Shown here piece after piece: positions 46,576 to 55,633 of a DNA stretch of 64,000 nt. The position numbers and the translations under genes are program-made. Source of the DNA: Leptothoe spongobia TAU-MAC 1115 (GTDB lineage Bacteria; Cyanobacteriota; Cyanobacteriia; Phormidesmidales; Phormidesmidaceae); NCBI RefSeq assembly GCF_018739885.1, contig NZ_JADOES010000006.1, positions 62,001-126,000 on the forward strand, in the 5' to 3' direction. Under the pieces are notes generated by a model. That model saw only the letters and a program-made list of their open reading frames with translations, made no database searches and was not told the DNA's origin. Position 1 is the stretch's first letter. Each line of letters opens with the position of its first letter.

Positions 46576-47922
46576 CTAATTGCGTACTTGCTGCAACTCG
46601 TTGAGTTTATTTTGAGCCTGAGTCTGCAACTGTTGGGCTTCTGCAGAGACAGTAGTATCAGCTGGAACTGTTCCTAGGTTGTTGATAACCTTCTGTAACT
46701 CTGCCTGTAAACCACGAATTTCACCTCGCTCAGCTTTATCGATGAGCTGAATAACTGTATCACGAACTTTCTGTATGGTGGCTACTGCTTCTTGCTCCCT
46801 AAGCTTTTGGGTTTCTATTTGTCCTTGATTAACGATGTATTGAGCTTTTATTTTTTGTGCCTCAATATAGCCAGGACTGCCCTCAGGCACTCTGTTTAGA
46901 GCCAGAATGGCTTCTTCCCAAAGATTTTCTGCCTGTTCCCATTTGCTAGCTAGATGGGGTGGTCCTTGTACAAGTTGGGCTGCTTGTATCCCATAGTTTT
47001 TGGCTACAGTGACTAGATCGTTAGACTGTTGAACATCCGCTGTGGTCCCGGCTAAGCTGGAGTAATCTCGCTGAAATGCTTCTAGTCGTTTTTGAGCTTG
47101 ACTACTTGCCAATGTGCCGTTGGGAATTTCGTTTAGTTGGTCCATGCCTGCTTGCCAGGCGGCTAGCACGGCAGTCTTCTCTGCCGCAGCCTCTACGGTT
47201 TGGTATTGTTCCTTCGCCGTTTCAATCGCTAGGGCAGCTGTATCTAACTGTTGCAGCGCATTTTGTTCCTGAAAAATTTGGGCCTCCATGCGACCAATGA
47301 GTGCACGGGCATCTTGAAATTCGTCTAGGGTAAATTTCCAGCCACAGCTAAAGAATTGACAATATCGTTGGGGATAATAGCCAAGAAACCACACCGGTAG
47401 TTGATCCAGATGTTTTTGGGCTTGAGCCGATTTGGCTGCACCGAGCTCAAAATCAGCAGCACTGGTGGCATTGTTAATGAGTTGGTCGGCTTGTTCAGTG
47501 TAAATAATAGTCTGGCGATAGTTATGGTCCATGCGCATAAAACTGGGTAGCAACAGCATCGGAGCTACCTTGGACACTGGCCAGCGCACCATTGGATACG
47601 GAAGATTAACAAACCATAGCCCGCCAGCTAGAGCGGCTACTCCGGCAGTAAGGCCGATAACCCACTTGGCAGGTCGAATAGCTGGATTGGGTAGGTTTAG
47701 TTTGGCTGATTGTTTGAGGATTTTTTCGTCAAATTCTGGAAAGATATCGTCTATAGCGTCCTTTATCTCCGCATAAGTTGCTGGTGTTCCTTCTTGTTCA
47801 CACATCTTTTGAAGGCGCTTAGCTACGATATTACGGCGTATTTGTTCGGCCGGTTTTCCCTCACAAAGACGTTGGAGTTCTTTATCTAGCAATGAATAAG
47901 CGCGATTGGAAAGACGAGGCAT
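46576..47922 (-). CDS. Conserved-type membrane protein with coiled coil, function unknown
   Basis: 448 residues. The first about 75 residues form a charged helical domain (LLDKELQRLCEGKPAEQIRRNIVAKRL). One transmembrane segment (WVIGLTAGVAALAGGLWFVNLPYP, about 87-110) follows, then a Gln/Ala-rich periplasmic part with three or four helical hairpin repeats (A-x-Q-L-N/D-x-I/V-P patterns such as AQKHLDQLPVWFLG, MDQLNEIPNGT, ILALNRVPEGS, INNLGTVPADT). These repeats look TPR-like. No catalytic motif. It converges with the methyltransferase gene, 49 bases apart. Confidence 0.6.
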   Translation of the reverse strand: MPRLSNRAYSLLDKELQRLCEGKPAEQIRRNIVAKRLQKMCEQEGTPATYAEIKDAIDDIFPEFDEKILKQSAKLNLPNPAIRPAKWVIGLTAGVAALAGGLWFVNLPYPMVRWPVSKVAPMLLLPSFMRMDHNYRQTIIYTEQADQLINNATSAADFELGAAKSAQAQKHLDQLPVWFLGYYPQRYCQFFSCGWKFTLDEFQDARALIGRMEAQIFQEQNALQQLDTAALAIETAKEQYQTVEAAAEKTAVLAAWQAGMDQLNEIPNGTLASSQAQKRLEAFQRDYSSLAGTTADVQQSNDLVTVAKNYGIQAAQLVQGPPHLASKWEQAENLWEEAILALNRVPEGSPGYIEAQKIKAQYIVNQGQIETQKLREQEAVATIQKVRDTVIQLIDKAERGEIRGLQAELQKVINNLGTVPADTTVSAEAQQLQTQAQNKLNELQQVRN

Positions 47923-48106
47923 AGGTACTCAGAGATGGACGCAGGACTGTAATACACATGTCGTTGCCGATATTGAGGATGATTCGAATCTGCGAGGGGC
48001 TGATCAATAGCCGACAAAACAGATAGACTTAGACACCCATGTGGCAACCCACATTCATAGGGTAGCTTAGGTCTTTCGCTAGTCCTTTAGACTAGAGTCC
48101 AATATC

Positions 48107-48886
48107 TTAAACATAGCGGGTCAGACCAATGCGGTAGCGCTGCTTTTTCGTAATCATGACATCGCCGATTTCCAAGCGGCCTTTGCCACGGATGGCGACT
48201 AGATCACCTGATTTTAAGGAGTGACTCGATTGGGAAATAGGCTTCCAGTTGACCCGTACATCTCCGGCGGTGATCATATCGGCCATTTTGCTACGGGACA
48301 TGCCAAATCCTGCGGAAGCTACGGCATCTAAACGCATGGACGCTTCTACCGTCGTCATTTCTTTTTTCTTGGGTTCCCGTACTCGAAGCTCATTCCAGTC
48401 GATGGGCTTAGTTTTGACTGGCACCGAACGCACTTGGATCAGGCTCATCTGCAAAAATTCGACTAGCTCAGGGACGACGATAATTTGGGCCCCTCGCTCC
48501 CCAAGGACGATGATATCTCCTACCTTTTCTCGGACAATGCCGGTACCTAACAGTGCACCTAAAAAATCTCGATGGGTGGCGGTGTCAAATAGGAAATTGC
48601 CTGCCACATTCAATAGGGATAAGGGAAGCGCCTGGCCCTCTAGTGGAATTTCTGATCTCGCAATGGTTAATCGTTGTCGCTCAGCTTGGGGATATCCTCC
48701 CTGGGTCTGGGTGTGGATATCGGTCAGACGACCAAACATTGCCTGGGCCTCATATAGCTCTGGAGGGGAGAGAAAATCCGTTGTGACCGGCTCCCAAGTA
48801 CGAATGGCCTGATCGGCTTTATCAATTACACGAGCTAGAGTGTCAGTATTTTCCGAACCCTTGAGCAGGTCATCTTTGGGCAGCAT
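48107..48886 (-). CDS. Photosystem II S4 domain protein
   Basis: 259 residues from MLPKDDLLKGSEN at 48886 (the frame also has a Met five codons earlier). The sequence follows the cyanobacterial/plastid PSII S4-domain family (YlmH-like): TLARVIDKADQAIRTWEPVTTDFLSPPELYEAQAMF, then GGYPQAERQRLTIAR, DFLGALLGTGIVREKVGDI and the C-terminal S4 RNA-binding domain (RLDAVASAGFGMSRSKMADMITAGDVRVNWKPI). It probably binds RNA and helps photosystem II assembly or repair. Monocistronic. Confidence 0.9.
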   Translation of the reverse strand: MLPKDDLLKGSENTDTLARVIDKADQAIRTWEPVTTDFLSPPELYEAQAMFGRLTDIHTQTQGGYPQAERQRLTIARSEIPLEGQALPLSLLNVAGNFLFDTATHRDFLGALLGTGIVREKVGDIIVLGERGAQIIVVPELVEFLQMSLIQVRSVPVKTKPIDWNELRVREPKKKEMTTVEASMRLDAVASAGFGMSRSKMADMITAGDVRVNWKPISQSSHSLKSGDLVAIRGKGRLEIGDVMITKKQRYRIGLTRYV

Positions 48887-49787
48887 GGGCACAGGTTGCA
48901 ATGAAATGACTACGTAATTCTATAGTATGTGTGTTTGACGACGGTGCTGAGTTTGATTGCTATGTGCTCCTCAAAACAAGCTACTTTATATAAGCATTTA
49001 GGAAATTACATTGATTGTGACAAATATGGTTACTTGATATAGATAAATTGGCTATCGTTAGTCTGCTCAATATATTAGAAAATTATCTTCGTATGCTTTA
49101 GAAGCGTTTGTTAGAATTGTTGTGATGAGATTATCTTTTTGTTTGTTGCTGAAAGGATGGCAGGAGATGTGTCACTATTCATATCGGCACATATTGAAAC
49201 TTCAATGACAACAGACGCGCTACCTTACTTGTCATATAGGGACACATGTCATAAACAAGATATCTTGCTGTATATCCTAAATGGTCTTGAAGCCCTCTTC
49301 CTTAATAGTTTTGATTCTTGAAAAGATTGTTTTTTGATCGAATTTAGTCTGGAAGTGTTGACATAGTTACCTATAGTTTATATGATCAATGAAAGTGCAG
49401 CCTGCCACAGAAAACTCATAAAGTTTCACATTTGAGAAGAAAATGCGGCGTTAGAGTTTTCACCATTGCATCAAGTCTTTTAATCAATGTTTTTGATGCT
49501 CGGGTGGACATGGTGATTTTTTAGGCTAGTGAAGTTAACGCTGTGGAAAAGAGTTCCCAGTTACCTATAGTAACTGACATTTGCCTGTAGTAATTGATTT
49601 TTCAAGATGGTGAGCTTAGTAGCTCAGTGGATTAGTCTACTGTTGCGATCGCATCTATGCCTCACCTCAACATCACCCTTTACGTGTGTTCAAAGCTAGA
49701 GACCCCTTGTTAGTGGTCAGAAGGAATCTTTTCTTCTTTCAAGGGTTGCAGATACCACTTGCAATCTAATTTTTAAAAGCGAAGAAC
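48887..49787. other. AT-rich intergenic region upstream of the first CAP-RTX gene
   Basis: About 900 bases without a supported gene; a 60-codon frame at 49139-49321 has no family resemblance or ribosome site. AGTTACCTATAGT occurs twice (near 49365 and 49559). The second copy forms the palindrome GTTACCTATAGTAAC and is followed by a similar CTGTAGTAATTG, so a regulator-binding region is possible. Confidence 0.4.
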
Positions 49788-50921
49788 ATGCAGAATCAAG
49801 CGTTTGAAAACGAAGTCCTGAGACTAACCAATGAATTTCGTAAAGAAAATGGTCTAAAGGCTCTCGTTCTGGATACAAACCTGGATGAAACAGCCGATAA
49901 GCATAGCAAGGACATGGCTGATCAAGACTACTTTTCCCATACGGGGAAAGATGGGTCTAAGCCTTGGGACCGTGCGAAAGATGAAGGTTATGAATCGGGC
50001 ACTGTTGGTGAAAATATTGCAGCTGGTTATGGTTCTGCCAAAGCTGTCGTCGAAGGCTGGAAGAATAGCCCTGGTCACCGTGCCAACATGCTCAATGCCA
50101 ACTATAACGAGATTGGCGTTGGTCACTACTATTTAGCAAATGATACGGGTAGTGTTAACTATGGGCACTATTGGACCCAGGTATTTGGTAAAGGAACTAT
50201 TGAAAATCCTGCACCCAACCCTGAACCCACTCCTGAGCCTCCAGCCCCCACTCCCACCCCTCCCTCAGGCCCCAATGTAATCACGAGTAACAATGCTGTT
50301 ATTCGTGGTACTAATCGGGCTGACAAGATTATTGGTGGCTCCAGGAGCCAGACCATCGGTGGAAAACAGGGTAACGATATTATTGGAGGCAAAGGCGGTA
50401 ACGATCGGATCTTCGGCGATCAAGGCGCTGATAAGCTATTTGGCGATGCAGGTAATGATCTTGTTTCCGGAGGATCGGGCAATGATCATGTTGCTGGCGG
50501 ATCAGGTAATGACCGGATTCTCGGTGGCACCGGCTCCGATAAGCTCGTTGGTGGTAGTGGCAACGACATCCTGCAAGGATCAAAGGGAGGAACTGCATCC
50601 GAAAAAGATGTGATGACCGGTGGCAAGGGCCGCGATACCTTTATCTTGGGTAACAAGTCTGGTGCGTTTTATGATGATGGCAATTCAGGTTCCATGGGAC
50701 TATCAAACTATGCCCTCATCACTGACCTGAAAGTGGGCCAGGGCGATCGAATCCAGCTCAGTAACGATCATGACTATCGTTTGGGCTCGGCTCCCAACGG
50801 TGTCGATAGTGGTCGTGCCTTGTTTATCGACAATGGTGCTGGTCAGCAAGATGAGCTGGTTGCTGTCATTCGTGGTTCGGGTAACCTTAACCTCAACAGC
50901 AGCACCTTTCAGTACGTCTAA
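49788..50921 (+). CDS. CAP (SCP/PR1) domain protein with RTX tail
   Basis: 377 residues, no N-terminal signal peptide. Residues 8-140 are a CAP domain: ETADKHSKDMADQDYFSHTG, GENIAAGYGSAKAVVEGW and NSPGHRANMLNANYNEIGVG, with the conserved His and Glu residues. A Pro-rich linker (about 145-165) leads to RTX nonapeptides (GGKGGNDRIFGDQGADKL and five or so more), which bind calcium. The acidic C-terminus ending in STFQYV fits a type I secretion signal. It is likely exported and folded outside the cell. Its RTX part is nearly the same as that of 51628-54015. Confidence 0.87.
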   Translation: MQNQAFENEVLRLTNEFRKENGLKALVLDTNLDETADKHSKDMADQDYFSHTGKDGSKPWDRAKDEGYESGTVGENIAAGYGSAKAVVEGWKNSPGHRANMLNANYNEIGVGHYYLANDTGSVNYGHYWTQVFGKGTIENPAPNPEPTPEPPAPTPTPPSGPNVITSNNAVIRGTNRADKIIGGSRSQTIGGKQGNDIIGGKGGNDRIFGDQGADKLFGDAGNDLVSGGSGNDHVAGGSGNDRILGGTGSDKLVGGSGNDILQGSKGGTASEKDVMTGGKGRDTFILGNKSGAFYDDGNSGSMGLSNYALITDLKVGQGDRIQLSNDHDYRLGSAPNGVDSGRALFIDNGAGQQDELVAVIRGSGNLNLNSSTFQYV

Positions 50922-50985
50922 TCAGGATGTCTAAATAGTCCTGATGCCAATAGTTAAGGGATAAGGATTTAACCTGTAATTTAGT

Positions 50986-51034
50986 GAAATAGTCTGTTCG
51001 ATAAGAAGCCTATCTTATTTGAGCAGACTATTTC
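50986..51034 (+). terminator. Two-part hairpin terminator after the first CAP-RTX gene
   Basis: Stem GAAATAGTCTG (50986-50996) with CAGACTATTTC (51024-51034), continued by an inner ATAAGA (51001-51006) / TCTTAT (51013-51018) stem. It lies 65 bases after the stop, has no long U-tract and may work in both directions. Confidence 0.65.
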
Positions 51035-51160
51035 CCAGATTGTACAATCTAGCTTCCTTAGAACTGGGGTAGATTCTTGTTGTTATACCCAATCCAAATT
51101 TATTAACCCCGATCGAAGCATATCAGTAGATTAAAGGGGCGATGTGGCTGTTCCCCAAGG

Positions 51161-51424
51161 CAGAAGTGTGCTATCCGAGCCTGGTACAAACGTGTGTGCA
51201 AACGTGGACTCGATGAGTTTGAGAATTTTTGAGAAACGGTGGACACCTGGCTCGATCAAATTACGAACTACTTTCTAGACGAGTGGTCAAGCGGCTTTGT
51301 TGAGGATGTTAATAAGCGAGTGAAGGTGCTCAAGCGACGTTGCTATGGCATCTTTGATGTGGAGAGGATTCTCCAACGACTCACACTCGATATTAACGGA
51401 TATGAGAGATTTGGTTACCTGTAA
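51161..51424 (+). pseudogene. ISL3-family transposase, C-terminal remnant
   Basis: The frame reads IRAWYKRVCKRGLDEFENF, stop, ETVDTWLDQITNYF, then SSGFVEDVNKRVKVLKRRCYG and a final stop. This matches the last about 80 residues of ISL3-type DDE transposases (the GFVEGxNNKxKxxKRRxYG motif with the final catalytic Glu). The in-frame TGA at 51230 and the lack of anything upstream show it is dead. The ends of the element are not visible. Confidence 0.75.
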
Positions 51425-51627
51425 CACTCACTACATCTAGTAGGTACCACATCACAACAGATATTCCCTGATCTAGTTTTTGATGATGGACGCTTTGATA
51501 AGCGACCGTTTCTAACATTTTCCGATTCTGCAAACTCTTACCAATCACTAGTTCGAGCAGACATTCCCCTATGTGGGTGCTGCCGAATTCATTGGCTATT
51601 CATTTAACATTTAAGGAGAATAAGCAT

Positions 51628-54015
51628 ATGGCTCAACCAACAGCGTATGAACAATATATGGTTGAACTGATCAACCGGATTCGGGCGAATCCAACTGCGG
51701 CCACACAACGCTATAGAGGCCCCTTAGGCAATAATACCGCTACCCCCAAGGAACCATTGGCCATCAGCCTGAAATTGACTGATGCCGCTCAAGGTCACAG
51801 TAACGATATGCTGCGCCGAGGTTTCTTTAGCCATTCCGGTTCCAACGGCAGCAGCGCCATTGAACGCATCGAAGACACCGGATTCCCCTTACAAACGTTT
51901 CGCACCCCTCAAAATCAACTCTGGTCTTATGGGGAAAACATCTCGGCCAAACCCCTCGAAGACATCAACAACCCTACCCCCCGAGTCACAACTCAAGATA
52001 TTGATAACCATATCTACTGGGCAGCAGCGGGTGGGGGCTGGTGGCCTAGTTCAGGACACCGAGACACCATTTTGCGCGAGGGCTACAAAGAAATTGGTGT
52101 GGGGATTGCTAATGGTCCCTATTCTCGCTATGGCAACAAAAGCTATTCGATTGCCACAGCCAACTTTGGTACCCGAGACCTTGACGGTGTTTATGAGACG
52201 CAGGACCTTGACCAGGCATTTCTCACGGGGGTAGCGTTCGATGACAACGTCAACGATGACGATTTCTACACCCCTGGTGAAGGCTTGGGGGGCGTTAATA
52301 TTCAGGCAATTCGTCAGTCAGACAACAAGGCCTTTTCCACCCGGACATTTGGCTCGGGAGGCTACTCACTGGCTCTGGATACAGGAACCTATCAGGTCAC
52401 CTTCTCGGGTGGTGGGCTCAAAAAGTCGATCACTGAAACCGTGCGCATTGGCAACCAGAATGTCAAACTCGACCTTGATACCGACGAGCGAGGGATTGTG
52501 ACCGGCCCCAATCCCAATCCGCAGCCCACACCCACCAATGATGTCATTGGCCCCGACTTTAATGGTGATGGCAAAACCGATATCCTCTGGCAAGATGCCA
52601 AGACAGGACAACTCAAAGCCCGATTGCTCAATGGAGCCAACACCCTTCGCACCACAGATATAGGCAAGATTACCAACACCAACTTTGCGGTGCGAGCTAT
52701 TGGTGATTTTAATGGCGATGGGAAGGATGATCTGGTGTTGCAAGGTGGTCCTGACGCTCGTATCGATGCCTGGTTCCTGAATGGGACCAACCGTAATGGC
52801 AGTGAAACGATCTTCGAGAGTTTGTTTGACACTCAGCAAGAGGTTCAAGGAGCCGCTGATTTCAACAACGATGGAAAAGACGATCTCATCATCCGGAATA
52901 CGCGCACTGGGGAAAACGAACTCTGGCTCATGGATGGCACTGAGTGGCAGCAAGATGTCGCTCTGCCAGAGCGTCAAGGCAAAGACTGGTATATCGGGGG
53001 GGCCGCTGATTTCAATCAGGATGAGAAGGTCGACCTCCTCTGGCGTAATCAGAAAACAGGTCAAAACCAGGTTTGGTATATGAATGGTGGCCAACGGCAG
53101 GGAACCGCCAATCTGCCAGGTCGCCAAGATACCAAGTGGGCCATTGCCGGGGTCGGTGATCTCAACCGAGATGGCCGGGCCGATGTCCTCTGGCGCAACT
53201 TGTCGAACGGTCAAAACCAGGGCTGGATTCTGAACAAGACCCAGCGTATTCGAACTGTTGAGCTGGCATCGCAAGGGACTCAGTGGCACACGCCTGCCAG
53301 TCTTGATATTCCTGTACCACCCAACCCGGAACCGCCTGCCCCCAAACCTCCGACCCCCTCAGGGCCGAATGTAATCATGAGTAACAATGCTGTTATTCGT
53401 GGTACTAGTCAGATTGACAAGATTATTGGTGGCTCTAAGAGTCAGACCATTGGTGGAAAAGAAGGTAATGATATTATTGGAGGAAAGGGCGGTAACGATA
53501 AAATCTACGGCGACCAGGGTGCTGATAAGTTGTTTGGCGATTCAGGTAATGATCTGGTCTCTGGTGGTTCAGGAAATGATCATGTGGCTGGTGGATCGGG
53601 TAATGACCGGCTTCTAGGGGGCACTGGCTCAGATAAGCTTGTAGGTGGTGATGGTAACGATATCCTGCAAGGGACAGGAGGTGGAACTGCCCCCGAAAAA
53701 GACGTGATGACCGGCGGTAAAGGCAGCGATACTTTTATTTTGGGTAACAAGTCTGGTGCGTTTTATGATGATGACAATTCAGGCTCCATGGGACTATCGA
53801 ACTATGCCCTCATCACTGACCTGAAAGTGGGCCAGGGCGATCGGATCCAGCTCAGTAACGATCATGACTATCGCTTGGGCTCTGCTCCTAATGGTGTTGA
53901 CAGTGGTCGTGCCTTGTTTATCGACAATGGTACTGGTCAGCAAGATGAGCTGATTGCTGTCATCCGTGGTGCAGGTAATATCAACCTCAATAGCAGTACC
54001 TTTCAATACGTCTAA
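51628..54015 (+). CDS. CAP domain protein with carboxypeptidase-like, FG-GAP and RTX domains
   Basis: 795 residues from the ATG at 51628, which has AAGGAG nine bases upstream. Order: a CAP domain (about 1-185: YEQYMVELINRIRANP, GFFSHSGSNGSS, GENI, SGHRDTILREGYKEIGVG); a beta domain like SdrD B or carboxypeptidase regulatory repeats (about 195-285); FG-GAP/VCBS repeats with DFNGDGKTDILW, DFNGDGKDDLVL, DFNNDGKDDLII, DFNQDEKVDLLW and DLNRDGRADVLW (about 300-560); a Pro-rich linker; and six RTX nonapeptides with the acidic tail. No N-terminal signal peptide, so type I secretion is likely. Probably a large calcium-stabilised surface or matrix protein. Confidence 0.87.
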   Translation: MAQPTAYEQYMVELINRIRANPTAATQRYRGPLGNNTATPKEPLAISLKLTDAAQGHSNDMLRRGFFSHSGSNGSSAIERIEDTGFPLQTFRTPQNQLWSYGENISAKPLEDINNPTPRVTTQDIDNHIYWAAAGGGWWPSSGHRDTILREGYKEIGVGIANGPYSRYGNKSYSIATANFGTRDLDGVYETQDLDQAFLTGVAFDDNVNDDDFYTPGEGLGGVNIQAIRQSDNKAFSTRTFGSGGYSLALDTGTYQVTFSGGGLKKSITETVRIGNQNVKLDLDTDERGIVTGPNPNPQPTPTNDVIGPDFNGDGKTDILWQDAKTGQLKARLLNGANTLRTTDIGKITNTNFAVRAIGDFNGDGKDDLVLQGGPDARIDAWFLNGTNRNGSETIFESLFDTQQEVQGAADFNNDGKDDLIIRNTRTGENELWLMDGTEWQQDVALPERQGKDWYIGGAADFNQDEKVDLLWRNQKTGQNQVWYMNGGQRQGTANLPGRQDTKWAIAGVGDLNRDGRADVLWRNLSNGQNQGWILNKTQRIRTVELASQGTQWHTPASLDIPVPPNPEPPAPKPPTPSGPNVIMSNNAVIRGTSQIDKIIGGSKSQTIGGKEGNDIIGGKGGNDKIYGDQGADKLFGDSGNDLVSGGSGNDHVAGGSGNDRLLGGTGSDKLVGGDGNDILQGTGGGTAPEKDVMTGGKGSDTFILGNKSGAFYDDDNSGSMGLSNYALITDLKVGQGDRIQLSNDHDYRLGSAPNGVDSGRALFIDNGTGQQDELIAVIRGAGNINLNSSTFQYV

Positions 54016-54105
54016 TCTGTTACAAGTACCGATATGGGTGCAAGATTCTGAGATGCACATTGTTATAGAGCATCTACTGTCGTAGGTTGTTGCTCAAACT
54101 TAATC

Positions 54106-54148
54106 AAAAACAACAAGGGATGCATTGATAAAACCCCTTGTTGTTTTT
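54106..54148. terminator. Bidirectional terminator between CAP-RTX and luxR-type genes
   Basis: A 14-bp stem (54106-54119 with 54135-54148) with an A-run on the left and a T-run on the right, and a 15-base loop. It can end transcripts from both converging genes. Confidence 0.85.
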
Positions 54149-54174
54149 GATATCGAAGCTGTCTCTGTCTATCA

Positions 54175-54804
54175 CTAAACCAACCACTGAGACTGTTCTT
54201 TTTTGACGTAGATATTCTTCAAGTGTTTTTTGACGGTGTTTTCAGAAATAAACAAGGCCTTGGCAATATCTTTGTAGCTTTGATCCATGCGCTTTAAACA
54301 CCAAACCTCTGTTTCTCTCGTGGTCAAGCCATAGCGCTGAGCCTCTTGCTTTGCGATCGCAATCAAGGATTGTTGACGATTTTCTAACGTAATCAAAAAG
54401 CAATTATTAGACTCATAGGCCCTATACTCCCAATCAAACCACTGTGCTCTCATCAAGATAGTTCCTTGGGCAGTGGAGATCTCATCTTCTAAAACAATGT
54501 TGCAATCTGAGGGCAAGATATCAGATTGTTCATCCTGATGTTCGACCAGACTTTGACAAGTGCGCCAGAGTCTATCAGGGATAAATGTAGATGAGGAACA
54601 AGGAAGATTCTCGAGCAGGGCTTCGGCACGACTATTTTTATGTAAAATGGTACCGTTTTGAGCCACAATCACAAGACCAACAGTAAAACTTTCAATGGCT
54701 GTTAGTAGTAGCGTGGCCTGCATGTCAAAAGATTCATTAGTGTCTCTCATGGGTGCAGCCTGGGATGAAACTGGTCGGGGAACAAGTTGAATCTGAGAAG
54801 CCAT
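54175..54804 (-). CDS. LuxR-type transcription regulator with PAS-like sensor
   Basis: 209 residues. The N-terminal half (about 30-140) resembles a PAS domain (LLLTAIESFTVGLVIVAQNGTILHKNSRAEALL) and the C-terminus is a GerE/LuxR helix-turn-helix: YGLTTRETEVWCLKRMDQSYKDIAKALFISENTVKKHLKNIY. The last helix is shorter and more charged than usual (VKKEQSQWLV replaces the common KLGVxxR). The PAS ligand is unknown. It is divergent from ureE (268 bases between the starts), so it might act on the ure genes, but no evidence beyond position supports that. Confidence 0.82.
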   Translation of the reverse strand: MASQIQLVPRPVSSQAAPMRDTNESFDMQATLLLTAIESFTVGLVIVAQNGTILHKNSRAEALLENLPCSSSTFIPDRLWRTCQSLVEHQDEQSDILPSDCNIVLEDEISTAQGTILMRAQWFDWEYRAYESNNCFLITLENRQQSLIAIAKQEAQRYGLTTRETEVWCLKRMDQSYKDIAKALFISENTVKKHLKNIYVKKEQSQWLV

Positions 54805-55072
54805 AACTAGCGGGAAGTAAGTGGCAAATGAACGTGTAAAAATTCGTTGACTGCTCTAGGGGTCTTTAGCGCTCGTATAAAATGCTGAATTTCCTAGTGG
54901 AAAATACGGATATTTGTGATGGTGTTTACCTCATGCTCAGGTTGGGCATCTCCGTACGGACTTGTGACAGTTTGGGTGGCGGCATAGAACAAGTGCGCTT
55001 AATCTATTCGCCTAATCTGAGTGGTGCCAGCATGTGGCATCCTAATTAGGGACAACGCATGTGTGACTATTC

Positions 55073-55633
55073 GTGTACGTTTTTACTCAGAAAGTAGCGT
55101 CAGCGCTCACGCCTACGTTGACATTGGCTTTGACGGCTGAAGAGCGTACCCGCTCTCGATATCGATACATAATTTCCCGTGGGATTACGGATGCTGCTGG
55201 CGATATGGCCAGTTCAGTTACCCGTGATTCTGACCCTCATCACAGGTGCGAAATCTACCTGGAGCTGACTCGGGGAACTACGTTGCAGGGGGGGGATTGT
55301 TTAAAAGGAGAAGACCATAGTCAGATCCTAAAAATTGTGGCGAAACCTGAACCGGTCTTAACGGTACGGGCTTCGACTATCGCTCAGCCCCCGTCGGCTA
55401 TCGCTCAGCCCCCGTCGGCTATCGCTCAGCCCCCGTCGACTAATGCTTTATGGCTATTGCGGGCTGCCTACCATTTAGGCAACCGCCATGTGAGCCTGGA
55501 GGTGGGTTCTGATTATTTGCGCCTATCCCCAGATCCTGTACTGGAGTCAATGTTGGCAGGTTTTGAGGTCACGGTGACGGCTGAGACTGCCCCCTTTCAA
55601 CCGGAGTCTGGTGCCTATGGCCATCACCATTGA
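55073..55633 (+). CDS. ureE: Urease accessory protein UreE, with Pro-rich repeat insert
   Basis: 186 residues. Nickel metallochaperone that delivers Ni to the urease activation complex. The N-terminal domain has LALTAEERTRSRYRYIISRG and EIYLELTRGTTLQGGDCL; the C-terminal domain has AAYHLGNRHVSLEV, with the metal-binding HLGNRH motif, and LSPDPVLESMLAGF. The protein ends in HHH, a short His tail. An in-frame threefold repeat of AIAQPPS (21-base DNA units) is inserted between the two domains. The GTG at 55073 is the start, since upstream ATGs are out of frame. It overlaps ureF. Confidence 0.88.
   Translation: MYVFTQKVASALTPTLTLALTAEERTRSRYRYIISRGITDAAGDMASSVTRDSDPHHRCEIYLELTRGTTLQGGDCLKGEDHSQILKIVAKPEPVLTVRASTIAQPPSAIAQPPSAIAQPPSTNALWLLRAAYHLGNRHVSLEVGSDYLRLSPDPVLESMLAGFEVTVTAETAPFQPESGAYGHHH
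55377..55439 (+). repeat. Three tandem 21-bp units inside ureE
   Basis: CTATCGCTCAGCCCCCGTCGG occurs three times in a row, the last copy differing only at its final base. In frame it gives (A/T)IAQPPS three times, a flexible linker between the peptide-binding and metal-binding domains of UreE. Confidence 0.95.

Noticed and set aside
48249..48812. 187-codon plus-strand frame
   Set aside because: Antisense shadow of the PSII S4 gene, which has clear family similarity in its own frame.
49139..49321. Possible 60-residue protein upstream of the first CAP gene
   Set aside because: No ribosome site, no motif, AT-rich spacer composition.
52366..53289. 307-codon minus-strand frame inside the FG-GAP gene
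   Set aside because: Long antisense frame caused by the repeated DGDGKxD codons; the plus frame has recognisable domains.
54916..54929. NtcA box upstream of ureE
   Set aside because: GTG-N8-TAC deviates from GTA-N8-TAC and no TAN3T box lies at the right distance.
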